NCBI GenBank assembly: GCA_012103315.1
Contig: WLWZ01000004.1
Coordinates: forward strand, 169,547 to 233,546
Source of the DNA: Alphaproteobacteria bacterium
Lineage (GTDB): Bacteria; Pseudomonadota; Alphaproteobacteria; MPNO01; UBA2964
Direction: 5' to 3'
DNA: 64,000 nt
Made by a program: the position numbers and the translations under genes. The notes beneath the pieces were generated by a model. That model did no database searches, was not told the origin of the DNA, and worked only from the letters and a program-made list of their open reading frames with translations. Positions within the stretch are counted from its first letter, which is position 1. Every line of letters begins with the position of its first letter. Below are positions 27,202 to 35,940 of the stretch, one piece after another.

Positions 27202-28989
27202 ATGAATCTCCCCCGCCTATGGCGCACCGTTAAGTATCTCAGCGCGGAGCAATGGGTTTACCGCTTTATTTGCCGGGGTGCGCGAGCACGTATGGGGCTG
27301 TTCCCGAACGCCACCCGCAAACGGATAGTCCGGGCGGCGAATGCGTTGCCGATGCCGCGTGCTGATACTGTTGAACTTCAAGCGCTCGCCAAGTTTGTTT
27401 TGTTACTCCAGCGCACCGTTCATGGTGATGATCCAAGCGGCGTTCGGGTGGGGAAGTTTAGCCTGCTCAATCAAGATTTTGAATTCGGCAGTGCCGATCA
27501 GATTTCCTGGCGTGGCGAGTTCCATGAAGGCAACAACCCGCTCCGCCGGATGAACCTCGCCTATATGGGGTATGTCGTACCGTTGCTCGCCGAAGGCAAA
27601 GAAGGCGATCTGGATATTGTTTGCGGCATTCTCGATGGGCTAGAGGAACAAAACCCGTGGTCAGCCCCGGGCGTCTTTCGCGATGTGTGGAACGCTTATA
27701 CCGCTAGCCACCGCATGATCAATCTCTTATCCGGGCTGTCGCTCTTTAGACAGGCAAGTGCGACGCCTGATGCAAAAAACGAAACGCGCATTCTTGAACA
27801 TGTTCGATTATGCACGGCGTTCATTAGAGAGAATCTCGAACGCGATTTGCAATATAATCATCTGCTCAAAAATTATGTCGCGCTCACAGTATTCTCGGCA
27901 GCAGCTGGTGGCTTGCCAAGTGGGTTTGAGTTTTTGCCAAAGGCACTGCGTAAATCTGTTGCCCAAAATATTCTACCGGATGGTGGGCACGCTGAACGCT
28001 GTCCGATGTACCACGTCCTCTCAATCCTAGATTTTGAAGTGCTGTGCGCGAGCGGAGTCTTCGACGACCAACTCGCCATACTGCTTGCTGATACAAAATC
28101 TGCGATGGCCCATGCTTTGCTGGTGATGAGCCATCCCGATGGAGACGTGGCGTTGTTTAATGACTCTTGGATCGGTGAGGCGCCACCGGCGGCGCAGGTG
28201 GTCGATTTCGATAAGACTCCAGAGACAATTCGGCTGCCTGAGGCTGGCTATGTTCGGTTGGGTCGGGACGGTGACGTTGTGATCTTCGATTGCGGTCTCT
28301 GCGGGCCCGACGACAATCCTGGTCACGCCCACGCGGATTTTTTGTCAGTTGAGACATCGGTGGGCGGTCACCGGCTGATCGTCGATCCCGCAATCCCGAC
28401 CTATACGGCGGGCGAATTGCGTGACGTCTCACGTTCTGCGGCATCACATAATGGCCCGCATCTCGCGGGGGTTGAGCCGATTGAATTCTGGAAGTCATTT
28501 CGCGTTGGCCGTCGCGGCAGGGCTGTGGAGTTGACGTCGGAGGCTTTGGCCGAATTTGCCCCTATTTGGTGTGCTGGTCGTCATGATGGCTATGCCCATG
28601 TTGGAGGTGATACGCGCCGCTATATCGCTCTTTGGCCAGGGGCGGCCATGCTGATCTGTGACGTTATGCAGGGAAATCTCACCGCTGAATGCATGAGCAA
28701 TTTTTTGGTGCCGCAGACGTGGGAGCAGACGGCAACTGACGTTCTATCGTTTAGTCAGAATGACGATACGGTTTCGGTAGAAGCGCTCGTTGGTGAGCTT
28801 TCGGTTAGGGGAGCTGGACGTTATTGGCCGCGCTTTGGTGTTGAAACACCGGCGCACAATTTTTCGATTTCTCCCGCAGAAAATGGCGAGCGGCGTCAAT
28901 CAGCGTTGTGGCTCAGCTGGTCGGATACCGCTGCGCCGCCAAAATCCGAAGATTTATCAGGGCTGTTCGATACGCTCTCGGCTTGTTAA
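27202..28989 (+). CDS. Heparinase II/III-like polysaccharide lyase
   Basis: The product is 595 residues. The N-terminal all-alpha toroid region (about 1-330) has YNHLLKNYVAL and GGHAERCPMYHVL. The C-terminal heparinase II/III beta-sandwich has GPDDNPGHAHADFLSVE and SRSAASHNGPHL. Those histidine-rich segments are the conserved ones of the family and probably hold catalytic His and Tyr. Family members cleave acidic polysaccharides by beta-elimination at uronic acids. No signal peptide is obvious at the N-terminus. It follows the bi-domain oxidoreductase by 11 bases and precedes the uronate-forming dehydrogenase. Its task could be trimming or turnover of the polymer made here. Confidence 0.9.
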   Translation: MNLPRLWRTVKYLSAEQWVYRFICRGARARMGLFPNATRKRIVRAANALPMPRADTVELQALAKFVLLLQRTVHGDDPSGVRVGKFSLLNQDFEFGSADQISWRGEFHEGNNPLRRMNLAYMGYVVPLLAEGKEGDLDIVCGILDGLEEQNPWSAPGVFRDVWNAYTASHRMINLLSGLSLFRQASATPDAKNETRILEHVRLCTAFIRENLERDLQYNHLLKNYVALTVFSAAAGGLPSGFEFLPKALRKSVAQNILPDGGHAERCPMYHVLSILDFEVLCASGVFDDQLAILLADTKSAMAHALLVMSHPDGDVALFNDSWIGEAPPAAQVVDFDKTPETIRLPEAGYVRLGRDGDVVIFDCGLCGPDDNPGHAHADFLSVETSVGGHRLIVDPAIPTYTAGELRDVSRSAASHNGPHLAGVEPIEFWKSFRVGRRGRAVELTSEALAEFAPIWCAGRHDGYAHVGGDTRRYIALWPGAAMLICDVMQGNLTAECMSNFLVPQTWEQTATDVLSFSQNDDTVSVEALVGELSVRGAGRYWPRFGVETPAHNFSISPAENGERRQSALWLSWSDTAAPPKSEDLSGLFDTLSAC

Positions 28990-29015
28990 AAGGCGCGTAG
29001 ATTGCGAGGACGAGT

Positions 29016-30284
29016 ATGAAAGTAATAATCTGCGGTCTTGGGTATGTCGGTGTAACCGCGGCAGCCTGTCTCATTAAAGATGGTCATCACGTCGTTGGCG
29101 TAGACGTCAATGATGTCAAAGTAGCGGACGTTGCGGCAGGCCGATCACCGGTCTCAGAACCCGGTGTCGGCGAGCTTCTTGCTCAGGGCGTTTCTGAAGG
29201 TCGTTTAGAGACAGCAACATCCGTCGCAGATCATTTGGCGGCCGCCGACATAGCACTTATTTGTGTCGGTACGCCGTCGGACGCGTCCGGAAATCTTGAA
29301 CTTGGTTACATCATGGCGGTAGCACAGGAAATTGGCGAAACATTGGCGGCAATGCCGGCCCGTGATGAAGCCCCTCTGATTGTTTTCCGCAGCACGATGC
29401 CGCCGGGCACAATGGAAAGTAAGATCATTCCGACGCTGACGACGTTGGCTGGGGCGCCCGGCGAACGCTATGAAATAGCTTTCAACCCAGAATTTTTGCG
29501 GGAATCAACAGCGATTGCCGATTATTACGCGCCGGCAAAGATCGTTATCGGTGAACGCGAAGCCGGGGCATCGCATCAACTGCGCGGTCTCTATGCGGGC
29601 ATTGAGGCACCGATATTTGAAATGCCGTTTACCGCTGCGGAAATGGTCAAGCTAACGGATAATTCCTTCCATGCATTGAAAGTGGCGTTCGGCAACGAAG
29701 TCGGTCGTCTCGCACTCGACCTGTCAGTTGACCCGCAACATGTTATCGACGCGTTTCTGGCGGATACACGCCTCAATATTTCGCCCGCCTATTTCCGCCC
29801 TGGCGGGCCGTTTGGTGGGTCTTGCTTGCCAAAGGATTTGCGGGCGGTAAACGCGCTTGCGAGTTCGCGGGGTATCCAAATCCCGGTCATCGCGTCGGCG
29901 TTACCGTCAAATGCCGCCCATAAATCTTTTCTCGCAGATCGCGTTATGAGCGAAGCCGCGCCGGGGGCAACGATCCTGTTGCTCGGACTTTCTTTCAAAT
30001 CTGACACTGATGATTTGCGAGAGAGTCCGTTAATTGATCTCGCAGAGACATTGCTTGGCAAGGGTTACGACCTGCGTATTTTTGACCCTGATCTTAAAGG
30101 TCGAACGCTCGTTGGTGCGAACTTGCGTTTTGTCGAAGAACATTTACCGCATTTGTCGAGGCTGCTTGTCGAAGAGGTCAGTGATGTCGCCGATCCCACC
30201 CTTGTGGTTATTGGCAAGCCAATGAAAGCGGTTACCGAGAAACTTGACCCATCCCTTGCGGTAATCAATTTGGCGCTGCTCTAG
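29016..30284 (+). CDS. UDP-glucose/GDP-mannose 6-dehydrogenase, closest in motifs to AlgD
   Basis: This 422-residue enzyme oxidises the C6 of a nucleotide sugar twice with NAD to give a uronate. It shows IICGLGYVGVTAA, FNPEFLRESTAIADY, VKLTDNSFHALKVAFGNE and the catalytic-cysteine segment FGGSCLPKDLRA. GLSFKSDTDDLRESPL is in the C-terminal domain. The SCLPKD wording and the FLRESTA..DY context match GDP-mannose dehydrogenase (AlgD) more than UDP-glucose dehydrogenase. That would give GDP-mannuronate, but substrate is not certain from motifs. GAGGA precedes the ATG at good spacing. It is the sixth gene of the rightward operon. Confidence 0.9.
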   Translation: MKVIICGLGYVGVTAAACLIKDGHHVVGVDVNDVKVADVAAGRSPVSEPGVGELLAQGVSEGRLETATSVADHLAAADIALICVGTPSDASGNLELGYIMAVAQEIGETLAAMPARDEAPLIVFRSTMPPGTMESKIIPTLTTLAGAPGERYEIAFNPEFLRESTAIADYYAPAKIVIGEREAGASHQLRGLYAGIEAPIFEMPFTAAEMVKLTDNSFHALKVAFGNEVGRLALDLSVDPQHVIDAFLADTRLNISPAYFRPGGPFGGSCLPKDLRAVNALASSRGIQIPVIASALPSNAAHKSFLADRVMSEAAPGATILLLGLSFKSDTDDLRESPLIDLAETLLGKGYDLRIFDPDLKGRTLVGANLRFVEEHLPHLSRLLVEEVSDVADPTLVVIGKPMKAVTEKLDPSLAVINLALL

Positions 30285-30299
30285 GCGGCGGTCGGCGTC

Positions 30300-31619
30300 A
30301 TGGCAAAGAAACCAACACCAGCTTCCGGCAATCTGCCTGGTCAGATGCAAGTTGAACCGTCGCCGCGTACATTTTCTATCGCTATCGCCTATTCGCGGAC
30401 GCCATTGCCGATGACGCGCGCGGATCAGATGACAGTCGCCCATTTGATTTCTTTTTTGTCAGCGCGTGGCCATGCGATTGATCTTTACGGTCTCGATATC
30501 GGTGAGCCGATGACCGATCAGCAACAAGAATGGTTGGGGCAACATTGTCGGACTGTTCATTTAAAGTCGCACGGTTTGTTGCGGAGTGCCCTGGGGGCGA
30601 TGTTCGGCCTCCTTCAGGGATTTCCCTTACAGGTTGGCTGGTTCATTAACGGTGCCCAACGTGCTGCTATCGCAAAGGGCATCAATGATGTTGATATTGG
30701 ATATAGCTACTACATTCGCAGCGCAGAGACGATGCGACGGATATATCCCGCGAAGCCAACATTTGTTGCAATGCAGCTATCGCAATCCCTCAACACCCGC
30801 CGGATGGTTGCGCATTATCGTAATCTCAAAGAAAAGCTGCTCTATGCGGTCGAAAGTCGATTAGTGCGGAATTATGAGGCGCGCGTATGGTCTGATTTTT
30901 CGCGCACCGTTCTGATCGGTGAACAGGACGTCGCTGAAATACGCTCTATTTGCCAAGAAAAAAAACTCCCAGAAATCGATAATGTTTTCTTTGGACCGCA
31001 CGGAACCGACATTTCGCGCTTTGCGCCGCGCGAGGACGTGACGCCGGAACCTTGTTCGATGGTTTTCAATGGTGTGTTGCGTACTTATACCAACGTCCAC
31101 GCTATTACGTGGTTTGTCGCCCATGTCTGGCCGCTTATCAAAAAGGCGGAACCCAAAGCAACATTGATGATTGTCGGTCGTGACCCTCGGCCTGAAGTGA
31201 TCGCGCTTGGCGAGACGGATGGCATCATAGTAACGGGCGAAGTCGAGAACCCAGCGGACTATATTTCCAAGGCAGCACTATGTATCGACCCGGTGCAGGC
31301 AGGTGCGGGGATGCAGAATAAGATGGTCGAATTTATGGCAATGGGGAAACCAATTGTCGCGACCACGGTTGCCAATGAAGGGATCGGCGCTGAACCAGGG
31401 GCGCATGTTGTTTTGGCAGACCAACCCGAAGACATGGCAAAAGAAATTCTCGATCTCTTTGCGGAGCCCACCCGCGCCCAGACTATTGGCACGGCAGCGA
31501 GGAAGTTTGTCGAACAAAACTGGACCTGGGAGGCCCATTTCCTGCGCCTAGAGGCAGAAATGTTTGTGGCCATTGACGAGCTAGCTGATCAAAATAGTGA
31601 CCAAGCCGAGGGTAATTGA
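30300..31619 (+). CDS. Glycosyltransferase, GT4-like, of the exosortase-associated sugar transferase type
   Basis: The product is 439 residues. The acceptor domain begins FSIAIAYSRTPLPMTRADQM after a 25-residue polar extension. The donor domain has SMVFNGVLRTYTNVHAITWF, ATLMIVGRDPRPEV, IIVTGEVENPADYI and VQAGAGMQNKMVEFMAMGKPIVAT. The GMQNKMVEFMAMG segment and the start pattern resemble glycosyltransferases of the PEP-CTERM/EpsH-associated sugar transferase group. It closes the rightward operon, 15 bases after the dehydrogenase gene. It is followed by a regulatory-looking gap before dcd. Confidence 0.88.
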   Translation: MAKKPTPASGNLPGQMQVEPSPRTFSIAIAYSRTPLPMTRADQMTVAHLISFLSARGHAIDLYGLDIGEPMTDQQQEWLGQHCRTVHLKSHGLLRSALGAMFGLLQGFPLQVGWFINGAQRAAIAKGINDVDIGYSYYIRSAETMRRIYPAKPTFVAMQLSQSLNTRRMVAHYRNLKEKLLYAVESRLVRNYEARVWSDFSRTVLIGEQDVAEIRSICQEKKLPEIDNVFFGPHGTDISRFAPREDVTPEPCSMVFNGVLRTYTNVHAITWFVAHVWPLIKKAEPKATLMIVGRDPRPEVIALGETDGIIVTGEVENPADYISKAALCIDPVQAGAGMQNKMVEFMAMGKPIVATTVANEGIGAEPGAHVVLADQPEDMAKEILDLFAEPTRAQTIGTAARKFVEQNWTWEAHFLRLEAEMFVAIDELADQNSDQAEGN

Positions 31620-31633
31620 TTCGCATTTTCGGC

Positions 31634-31723
31634 GGTGGATAACCCGAGAATTGGGGATAAGTTGTTTTTCTAAGTAAAAACAATTAGATAAACATCAGAA
31701 AACAATAGTAAAACTGTGGATAG
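31634..31723 (+). promoter_or_regulatory. Cluster of three DnaA-box-like 9-mers upstream of dcd
   Basis: In the 188-base gap before dcd, three 9-mers each differ at one base from the DnaA box TGTGGATAA, all in the same orientation. They are GGTGGATAA (31634-31642), TGGGGATAA (31652-31660) and TGTGGATAG (31715-31723). The interval between the second and third is AT-rich. The arrangement suggests DnaA binding that controls dcd, as DnaA does for ribonucleotide reductase genes in some bacteria. A replication origin is less likely because the cluster is small and the neighbours are not typical origin genes. Confidence 0.4.
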
Positions 31724-31807
31724 ATTGGGGAAAGAAAGGGATTTTGATTGGTGTCGAAACCGACCAAAATGCCCTCCGATTGAAAGACCTTCTTATGGCG
31801 TTAGATC

Positions 31808-32965
31808 ATGAATGAGCAGAGCCATCCGTTAAATACTGAGCCACAAGGCGGGCGCCGCGATACTGGTGTTTTGCCGTATCAGTCTCTCACAGCCCTCATC
31901 CGGGACGGCGAGATTACCGCAGAGCACCCGATAGGATCGCAGCAGGTGCAGCCTGCTAGCCTTGATCTGCGACTTGGAGCGACGGCTTATCGAATGCGCG
32001 CCAGTTTTTTGCCGGGGCCCAACCGTACCGTTCATGAGCAGATTGAGAACTTTGGATTGCATGAAGTTGATCTTACGGGCGGCGCGCTGCTGGAAACTGG
32101 TTGTGTCTATCTTGTGCCGTTGCTGGAATCATTGGCGCTGAGCGATGGGCTTTCCGGTGTTGCCAACCCCAAGAGCTCGACAGGCAGGCTCGACGTTTTT
32201 ACCCGGTTGATCACTGACCAGGCGCCAGATTTTGACGTCGTGACCAAGGGATATCACGGGCCTCTCTATGCCGAAATCTTTCCGCGGACGTTTAGCGTCA
32301 TTGCGCGCACCGGTACGCGGCTGAATCAACTTCGTCTGAGCCGGGGAACCCCGGATGTACGGGAAGCAGAACTAAAAAGACTTTTGCAGGATCAACCGGT
32401 CCTTGATCGTGACCTCACGGAACGCGAGGTCAATACCCTGTTCCGTGGTGTGCCGTTGTCAGTTGATCTTGCCGGAATTGGCGATACCGATCTGGTAGGA
32501 TTTAAAGCCAAACCGCACGCACCTTTGATCGATATCGACAAGATCGGACATTACGACCCGGTCGATTATTGGGACCCAATTTACCGCGAGGAAGGTCATA
32601 GCGTAATTCTAAACCCGGATGATTTCTATATTTTGGCCTCTAAAGAAGCGGTATCAGTCCCCTTTGACCATGCCGCCGAGATGGTCCCTTACGACGCTTT
32701 TACCGGCGAGTTCCGGGCGCATTATGCGGGCTTCTTTGATCCCGGTTTTGGCCATGCCGATGTCGAGGCCGCGGGGACCCGCGCGGTTCTCGAAGTGCGA
32801 TCTTACGGCGTACCGTTCATCATTGAGGATGGGCAACTCGTGGGTCGCCTGAAATACGAACATTTGACGGATACACCCGATCAGCTCTATGGCGCTGAAT
32901 CAGGGTCTTCATATCAATGCCAGGGACTTGCGCTGAGCAAACATTTTCAACCCTGGAACCCCTAA
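31808..32965 (+). CDS. dcd: 2'-deoxycytidine 5'-triphosphate deaminase, long form
   Basis: This 385-residue protein deaminates dCTP to dUTP for thymidylate synthesis. The first half has QQVQPASLDLRLGATAYRM and a second conserved block VANPKSSTGRLDVFTRLITD. A further domain ends with YGVPFIIEDGQLVGRLKYEH. The usual Dcd is about 190 residues. This roughly doubled form is characteristic of alphaproteobacteria and supports that assignment. It is transcribed alone or as a first gene after the polysaccharide operon, behind three DnaA-box-like sites. No strong Shine-Dalgarno is seen before the ATG. Confidence 0.9.
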   Translation: MNEQSHPLNTEPQGGRRDTGVLPYQSLTALIRDGEITAEHPIGSQQVQPASLDLRLGATAYRMRASFLPGPNRTVHEQIENFGLHEVDLTGGALLETGCVYLVPLLESLALSDGLSGVANPKSSTGRLDVFTRLITDQAPDFDVVTKGYHGPLYAEIFPRTFSVIARTGTRLNQLRLSRGTPDVREAELKRLLQDQPVLDRDLTEREVNTLFRGVPLSVDLAGIGDTDLVGFKAKPHAPLIDIDKIGHYDPVDYWDPIYREEGHSVILNPDDFYILASKEAVSVPFDHAAEMVPYDAFTGEFRAHYAGFFDPGFGHADVEAAGTRAVLEVRSYGVPFIIEDGQLVGRLKYEHLTDTPDQLYGAESGSSYQCQGLALSKHFQPWNP

Positions 32966-33053
32966 TCGGTTATTCTGAACGTGCGCTAACTATGAATCGG
33001 CAACGCGGTTCGTGCTTGCACTGCCAGCGTATTTATTTCATGGAAAGGGAATT

Positions 33054-33629
33054 ATGGACCTGAAGTCATTCTTTGATCGAGAATTTTCCGAGCATGAAAC
33101 TGTTATGCATGCAACGCGCAAGGCCTTGGCCGAGCCGTTTATGGCGCTTTGCGCCGTCGCGGAATCCGCGCTTAAAGCCGGCAACAAGATTATGTTCTTT
33201 GGCAATGGCGGCAGTGCGGCCGATGCCCAGCATCTCGCAGCTGAGCTAATCGTTCGCTACAAAATCAATCGTGCGCCGTTAGCGGCAATTGCGTTGACGA
33301 CAGATAGCTCGACGTTGACGGCAGGTGGTAATGATTTTGGCTATGATTCCATTTTTGAATCACAGCTCAGGGCATTGGGCCGTGAGGGAGATCTGGCGAT
33401 TGGGATTACAACTTCAGGCAATAGTCCAAATGTGTTGAATGCTTTGCAGGCCGCCAAAGAAATTGGTGTTACACCGGCGGCATTGTCCGGCAATGATGGC
33501 GGCAAACTTGTTGGACTCGCGGATCCTGTGTTGGTCGTGCCATCGGATGTTACAGGCCGCATTCAGGAAATGCATATTATATTGGGTCACATGTTGTGTG
33601 ATGTTTTGGAACAGCGGTGCGGTACATGA
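33054..33629 (+). CDS. gmhA: Sedoheptulose 7-phosphate isomerase
   Basis: This 191-residue SIS-domain enzyme turns sedoheptulose 7-phosphate into D-glycero-D-manno-heptose 7-phosphate, the first step to ADP-heptose for lipopolysaccharide core. Motifs are KIMFFGNGGSAADAQHLAAELIV, ALTTDSSTLTAGGND, AIGITTSGNSPNVLNAL and the C-terminal EMHIILGHMLCD. The ATG at 33054 has AAGGGAA just upstream. The frame extends further upstream to 33012 but that would make it unusually long. Its TGA overlaps the ATG of hldE as ATGA, so the two proteins are made together and act in sequence. Confidence 0.93.
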   Translation: MDLKSFFDREFSEHETVMHATRKALAEPFMALCAVAESALKAGNKIMFFGNGGSAADAQHLAAELIVRYKINRAPLAAIALTTDSSTLTAGGNDFGYDSIFESQLRALGREGDLAIGITTSGNSPNVLNALQAAKEIGVTPAALSGNDGGKLVGLADPVLVVPSDVTGRIQEMHIILGHMLCDVLEQRCGT

Positions 33630-35089
33630 GCGACAGTCGACAACTTCTCGATCTGATTGAAAAGTTGGGGGAAACGCGGGTTGTTTGCGTCGGTGACATC
33701 ATGCTCGACCGGTTCGTTTATGGTGACGTATCGCGGATATCACCCGAGGCACCGGTTCCGGTTTGCCGGGTGGTTAGCGAGAACGCCATGGTTGGTGGGG
33801 CTGGGAACGTCGCCCGGAATTTGGCGGTCCTTGGTGCCTCGGTGGATTTTATCAGTGTTGTTGGCGCCGATAAGGCAGCGGATGAAATTCGTAGTTTGGT
33901 CGGGAATTATGATCAGATATCAGCAGAATTTATAACCGATTCAGAGAGACAAACGACAATCAAGGAACGTTTTGTCGCTGGCCCACAGCAATTGTTGAGA
34001 GTCGATCGCGAGGAAACCGAAGACGTTGGACCCGAAATTTGTGATCAACTCATCAAGCATGTTTGTGCTGCGCTTCCGGGCGCAGGGGCCCTCATCCTTT
34101 CTGATTATGACAAAGGGGTTTTGTCGGCGGGGAGCATCATAGAGCTGATTGGCGCGGCGAACGATGCTGGTTGCCCGGTAATTATTGATCCTAAAGGCGT
34201 TGATTATCGCCGCTATAGCGGCGCGACCCTAATAACGCCCAACCGGCGAGAGCTCTGTGAAGCAAGCCGGAAGGACATCTTTGATGATGACAGCGCTGCT
34301 GCCGCGGCAAAATTCATCGCCAGTGAATACGGAATAGGCAATGTTTTGGTGACCCGCAGCGCTGAAGGTATGACATTGGTATCCCGTGCCGGTGTTGACC
34401 ATCTATCCGCCGAAGCCCGTGAGGTCTTTGATGTCTCGGGCGCCGGCGACACGGTTGTTGCGACACTGGCGGCGGCGTTGGCGGCGGGCAGCTCGTTAAT
34501 TGATGCGGCGCAGCTTGCCAATGTTGCGGCGGGTATTGTCGTCGGCAAAACCGGAACTGCCGTTGCTGATGGTTCTGAAATTGCCGGGTCGCTCCGGCGT
34601 CAGGATTTGCAGATATCTGGTGAGCTTAAGGTTATGCCGCTTACCGCTGCCGCTGAGCAGGTGGCGGCTTGGCGCCAGCAGGGGGAGCGGGTCGGTTTTA
34701 CCAATGGGTGTTTTGATCTGATCCATCCTGGCCATGTGGCGATCCTGGCAAAATCGCGAGCGGCTTGCGACCGGCTGGTCGTCGGCCTAAATGCTGATGA
34801 GTCGGTAAAACGGCTCAAGGGAGAGACGCGCCCCGTTCAGAATGAAGCGTCGCGCGCTGCCGTCATGGCCTCTTTAGCAAGCGTTGATCTCGTGGTGCTG
34901 TTTGAAGAAGACACGCCGGTTAACTTGATCGAAGCGCTACGCCCCGATGTGCTCGCTAAGGGTGCGGACTACACAGTCGACGAAGTTGTCGGCGCAGAAT
35001 TTGTTCAATCTTATGGCGGCGAAATTCTGCTGGTTGACCTCGAAGAAGGTCACAGCACGACCGGTACCATCGAACGAATGGCGCCGTAA
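33626..35089 (+). CDS. hldE: Bifunctional heptose 7-phosphate kinase / heptose 1-phosphate adenylyltransferase
   Basis: This 487-residue fusion has an N-terminal PfkB-type kinase (VCVGDIMLDRFVYGDVSRISPEAPVP trimmed here to its core GDIMLDRF and ISPEAPVP; ATP-site segment DVSGAGDTVVATL). A C-terminal cytidylyltransferase-fold domain follows (GFTNGCFDLIHPGHVAIL, LKGETRP, GHSTTGTIERM). It phosphorylates heptose 7-phosphate at C1 and later adds AMP to give ADP-D,D-heptose. The phosphatase GmhB and the epimerase HldD are not seen in the window. The ATG at 33626 overlaps the stop of gmhA. A GTG at 33617 is in frame but less likely. Confidence 0.94.
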   Translation: MSDSRQLLDLIEKLGETRVVCVGDIMLDRFVYGDVSRISPEAPVPVCRVVSENAMVGGAGNVARNLAVLGASVDFISVVGADKAADEIRSLVGNYDQISAEFITDSERQTTIKERFVAGPQQLLRVDREETEDVGPEICDQLIKHVCAALPGAGALILSDYDKGVLSAGSIIELIGAANDAGCPVIIDPKGVDYRRYSGATLITPNRRELCEASRKDIFDDDSAAAAAKFIASEYGIGNVLVTRSAEGMTLVSRAGVDHLSAEAREVFDVSGAGDTVVATLAAALAAGSSLIDAAQLANVAAGIVVGKTGTAVADGSEIAGSLRRQDLQISGELKVMPLTAAAEQVAAWRQQGERVGFTNGCFDLIHPGHVAILAKSRAACDRLVVGLNADESVKRLKGETRPVQNEASRAAVMASLASVDLVVLFEEDTPVNLIEALRPDVLAKGADYTVDEVVGAEFVQSYGGEILLVDLEEGHSTTGTIERMAP

Positions 35090-35115
35090 GTTTCCGACTA
35101 AAAATTTTGGTAAAA

Positions 35116-35601
35116 TTATGACCTGGGGTCAGACAGACGTTGCAGTCGCTCGCTGGCCGTCAGGGCAAATCGCTGTAATTGATGCCGACGCCTTGTGGCG
35201 TTGAGAGATCGTTCTGGTGCCTCGCGTTCGATGACCGCGGCAAATGAGTCAGCGACAATAACGCCGCAGTCCTCCGGCAAGATATCGACAGGAAAATGAT
35301 CAGGGACAGCAAAATAAAAATGATCACAATAGGGTAGATATTCTGGCCATTTCGCATCGCTGCGGAAATCAGCCACCGAACTCTTGACCTCGACAACCGA
35401 GAATTCACCGCCGCTACTCAGGGCCATAATGTCGACCCGACGGCCATTCGGCAGGCGAAACTCGGTTACCGGTCCATATCCTCTGTCGGCAAAGAGACGG
35501 CATACACCGCGCGTTAACGCGCGGGTCAAAGGCGTTTGGTTGTTGAACCGATCACGGCGGCCATCGTTGACGGGGGCGTAAGGAAGATCGAGCGGTAACA
35601 T
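35116..35601 (-). CDS. mmcB: MmcB family DNA repair protein (putative endonuclease fold)
   Basis: The product is 161 residues from ATG 35601. A TTG six codons upstream is also in frame. The family core is seen as ALTRGVCRLFADRGY, TEFRLPNGRRVDIMAL and FSVVEVKSSVADFRSD. The acidic residues and Glu-x-Lys of the last two form a PD-(D/E)xK-like nuclease site. KWPEYLPYCDHFYFAVP follows. MmcB is an alphaproteobacterial protein linked to DNA damage responses, named in Caulobacter for mitomycin C sensitivity. It is convergent with hldE. No SOS box is evident in the upstream gap. Confidence 0.88.
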   Translation of the reverse strand: MLPLDLPYAPVNDGRRDRFNNQTPLTRALTRGVCRLFADRGYGPVTEFRLPNGRRVDIMALSSGGEFSVVEVKSSVADFRSDAKWPEYLPYCDHFYFAVPDHFPVDILPEDCGVIVADSFAAVIEREAPERSLNATRRRHQLQRFALTASERLQRLSDPRS

Positions 35602-35932
35602 CAAAACTATCGGCGCCAATTTGTGAAACGATTAAGAATTTGCATTCTTGCATAAATTACGGCAAAATCCATGCGTTGGGAGAGTCGGTTGAGTATGTGT
35701 ACCGAAAAAGGACGGTTTAATGTCGTTTGCTCCCCTACCTGCCCCAGCGCGGGCAAATTCACTTTTTAACAATAATGCGGGAATTTGTGCTGCTTTCTGC
35801 CGTCAACGGTCATTGGCGACAATTTTTGTTGAGGTGGACTTATGTCATTGAAAAACAAATATTTTCTCGTATATAGTGCTCCGCAATGTGTAGTAAAACC
35901 TGAGTTTAGTAAAGTCATACAGATGGTGTGTC
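35602..35932. other. 331-base intergenic region between divergent mmcB and the first basic Tat-like gene
   Basis: No conserved gene is evident. The right part holds a good sigma-70-like promoter (35848-35875) and a 32-codon open frame (35842-35940), described separately. Those two overlap, so at most one is likely to be used in that form. The middle holds a GC-rich stretch (cctacctgccccagcgcgggc) without a clear stem. I see no RNA gene in it. Confidence 0.5.
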
Positions 35933-35940
35933 ATGTCTGA
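35842..35940 (+). CDS. Possible 32-residue small ORF overlapping the start of the next gene
   Basis: ATG at 35842 follows GAGGTGGA at ideal distance. It opens a 32-codon frame (MSLKNKYFLVYSAPQ, then a basic and hydrophobic remainder) ending at TGA 35938-35940, inside the first codons of the basic Tat-like gene. The stop/start overlap would allow coupled translation. Against it, the -35 of a good promoter lies inside this frame, and the peptide matches nothing I recognise. Confidence 0.22.
   Translation: MSLKNKYFLVYSAPQCVVKPEFSKVIQMVCHV
35848..35875 (+). promoter_or_regulatory. Sigma-70-like promoter of the basic Tat-like gene pair
   Basis: TTGAAA (35848-35853) and TATATA (35870-35875) are spaced 16 bases apart. 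TATAGT at 35872 gives 18. Transcription would start near 35882, giving a leader of about 50 bases before the ATG at 35933. The surroundings are AT-rich compared with the rest of the window. Confidence 0.5.

Noticed and set aside
31620..31807. Chromosomal replication origin at the DnaA-box-like cluster
   Set aside because: Only three imperfect boxes are present in a 188-base gap and the neighbours are polysaccharide genes and dcd. A regulatory site is simpler. Chromosome-wide skew would be needed to support an origin.
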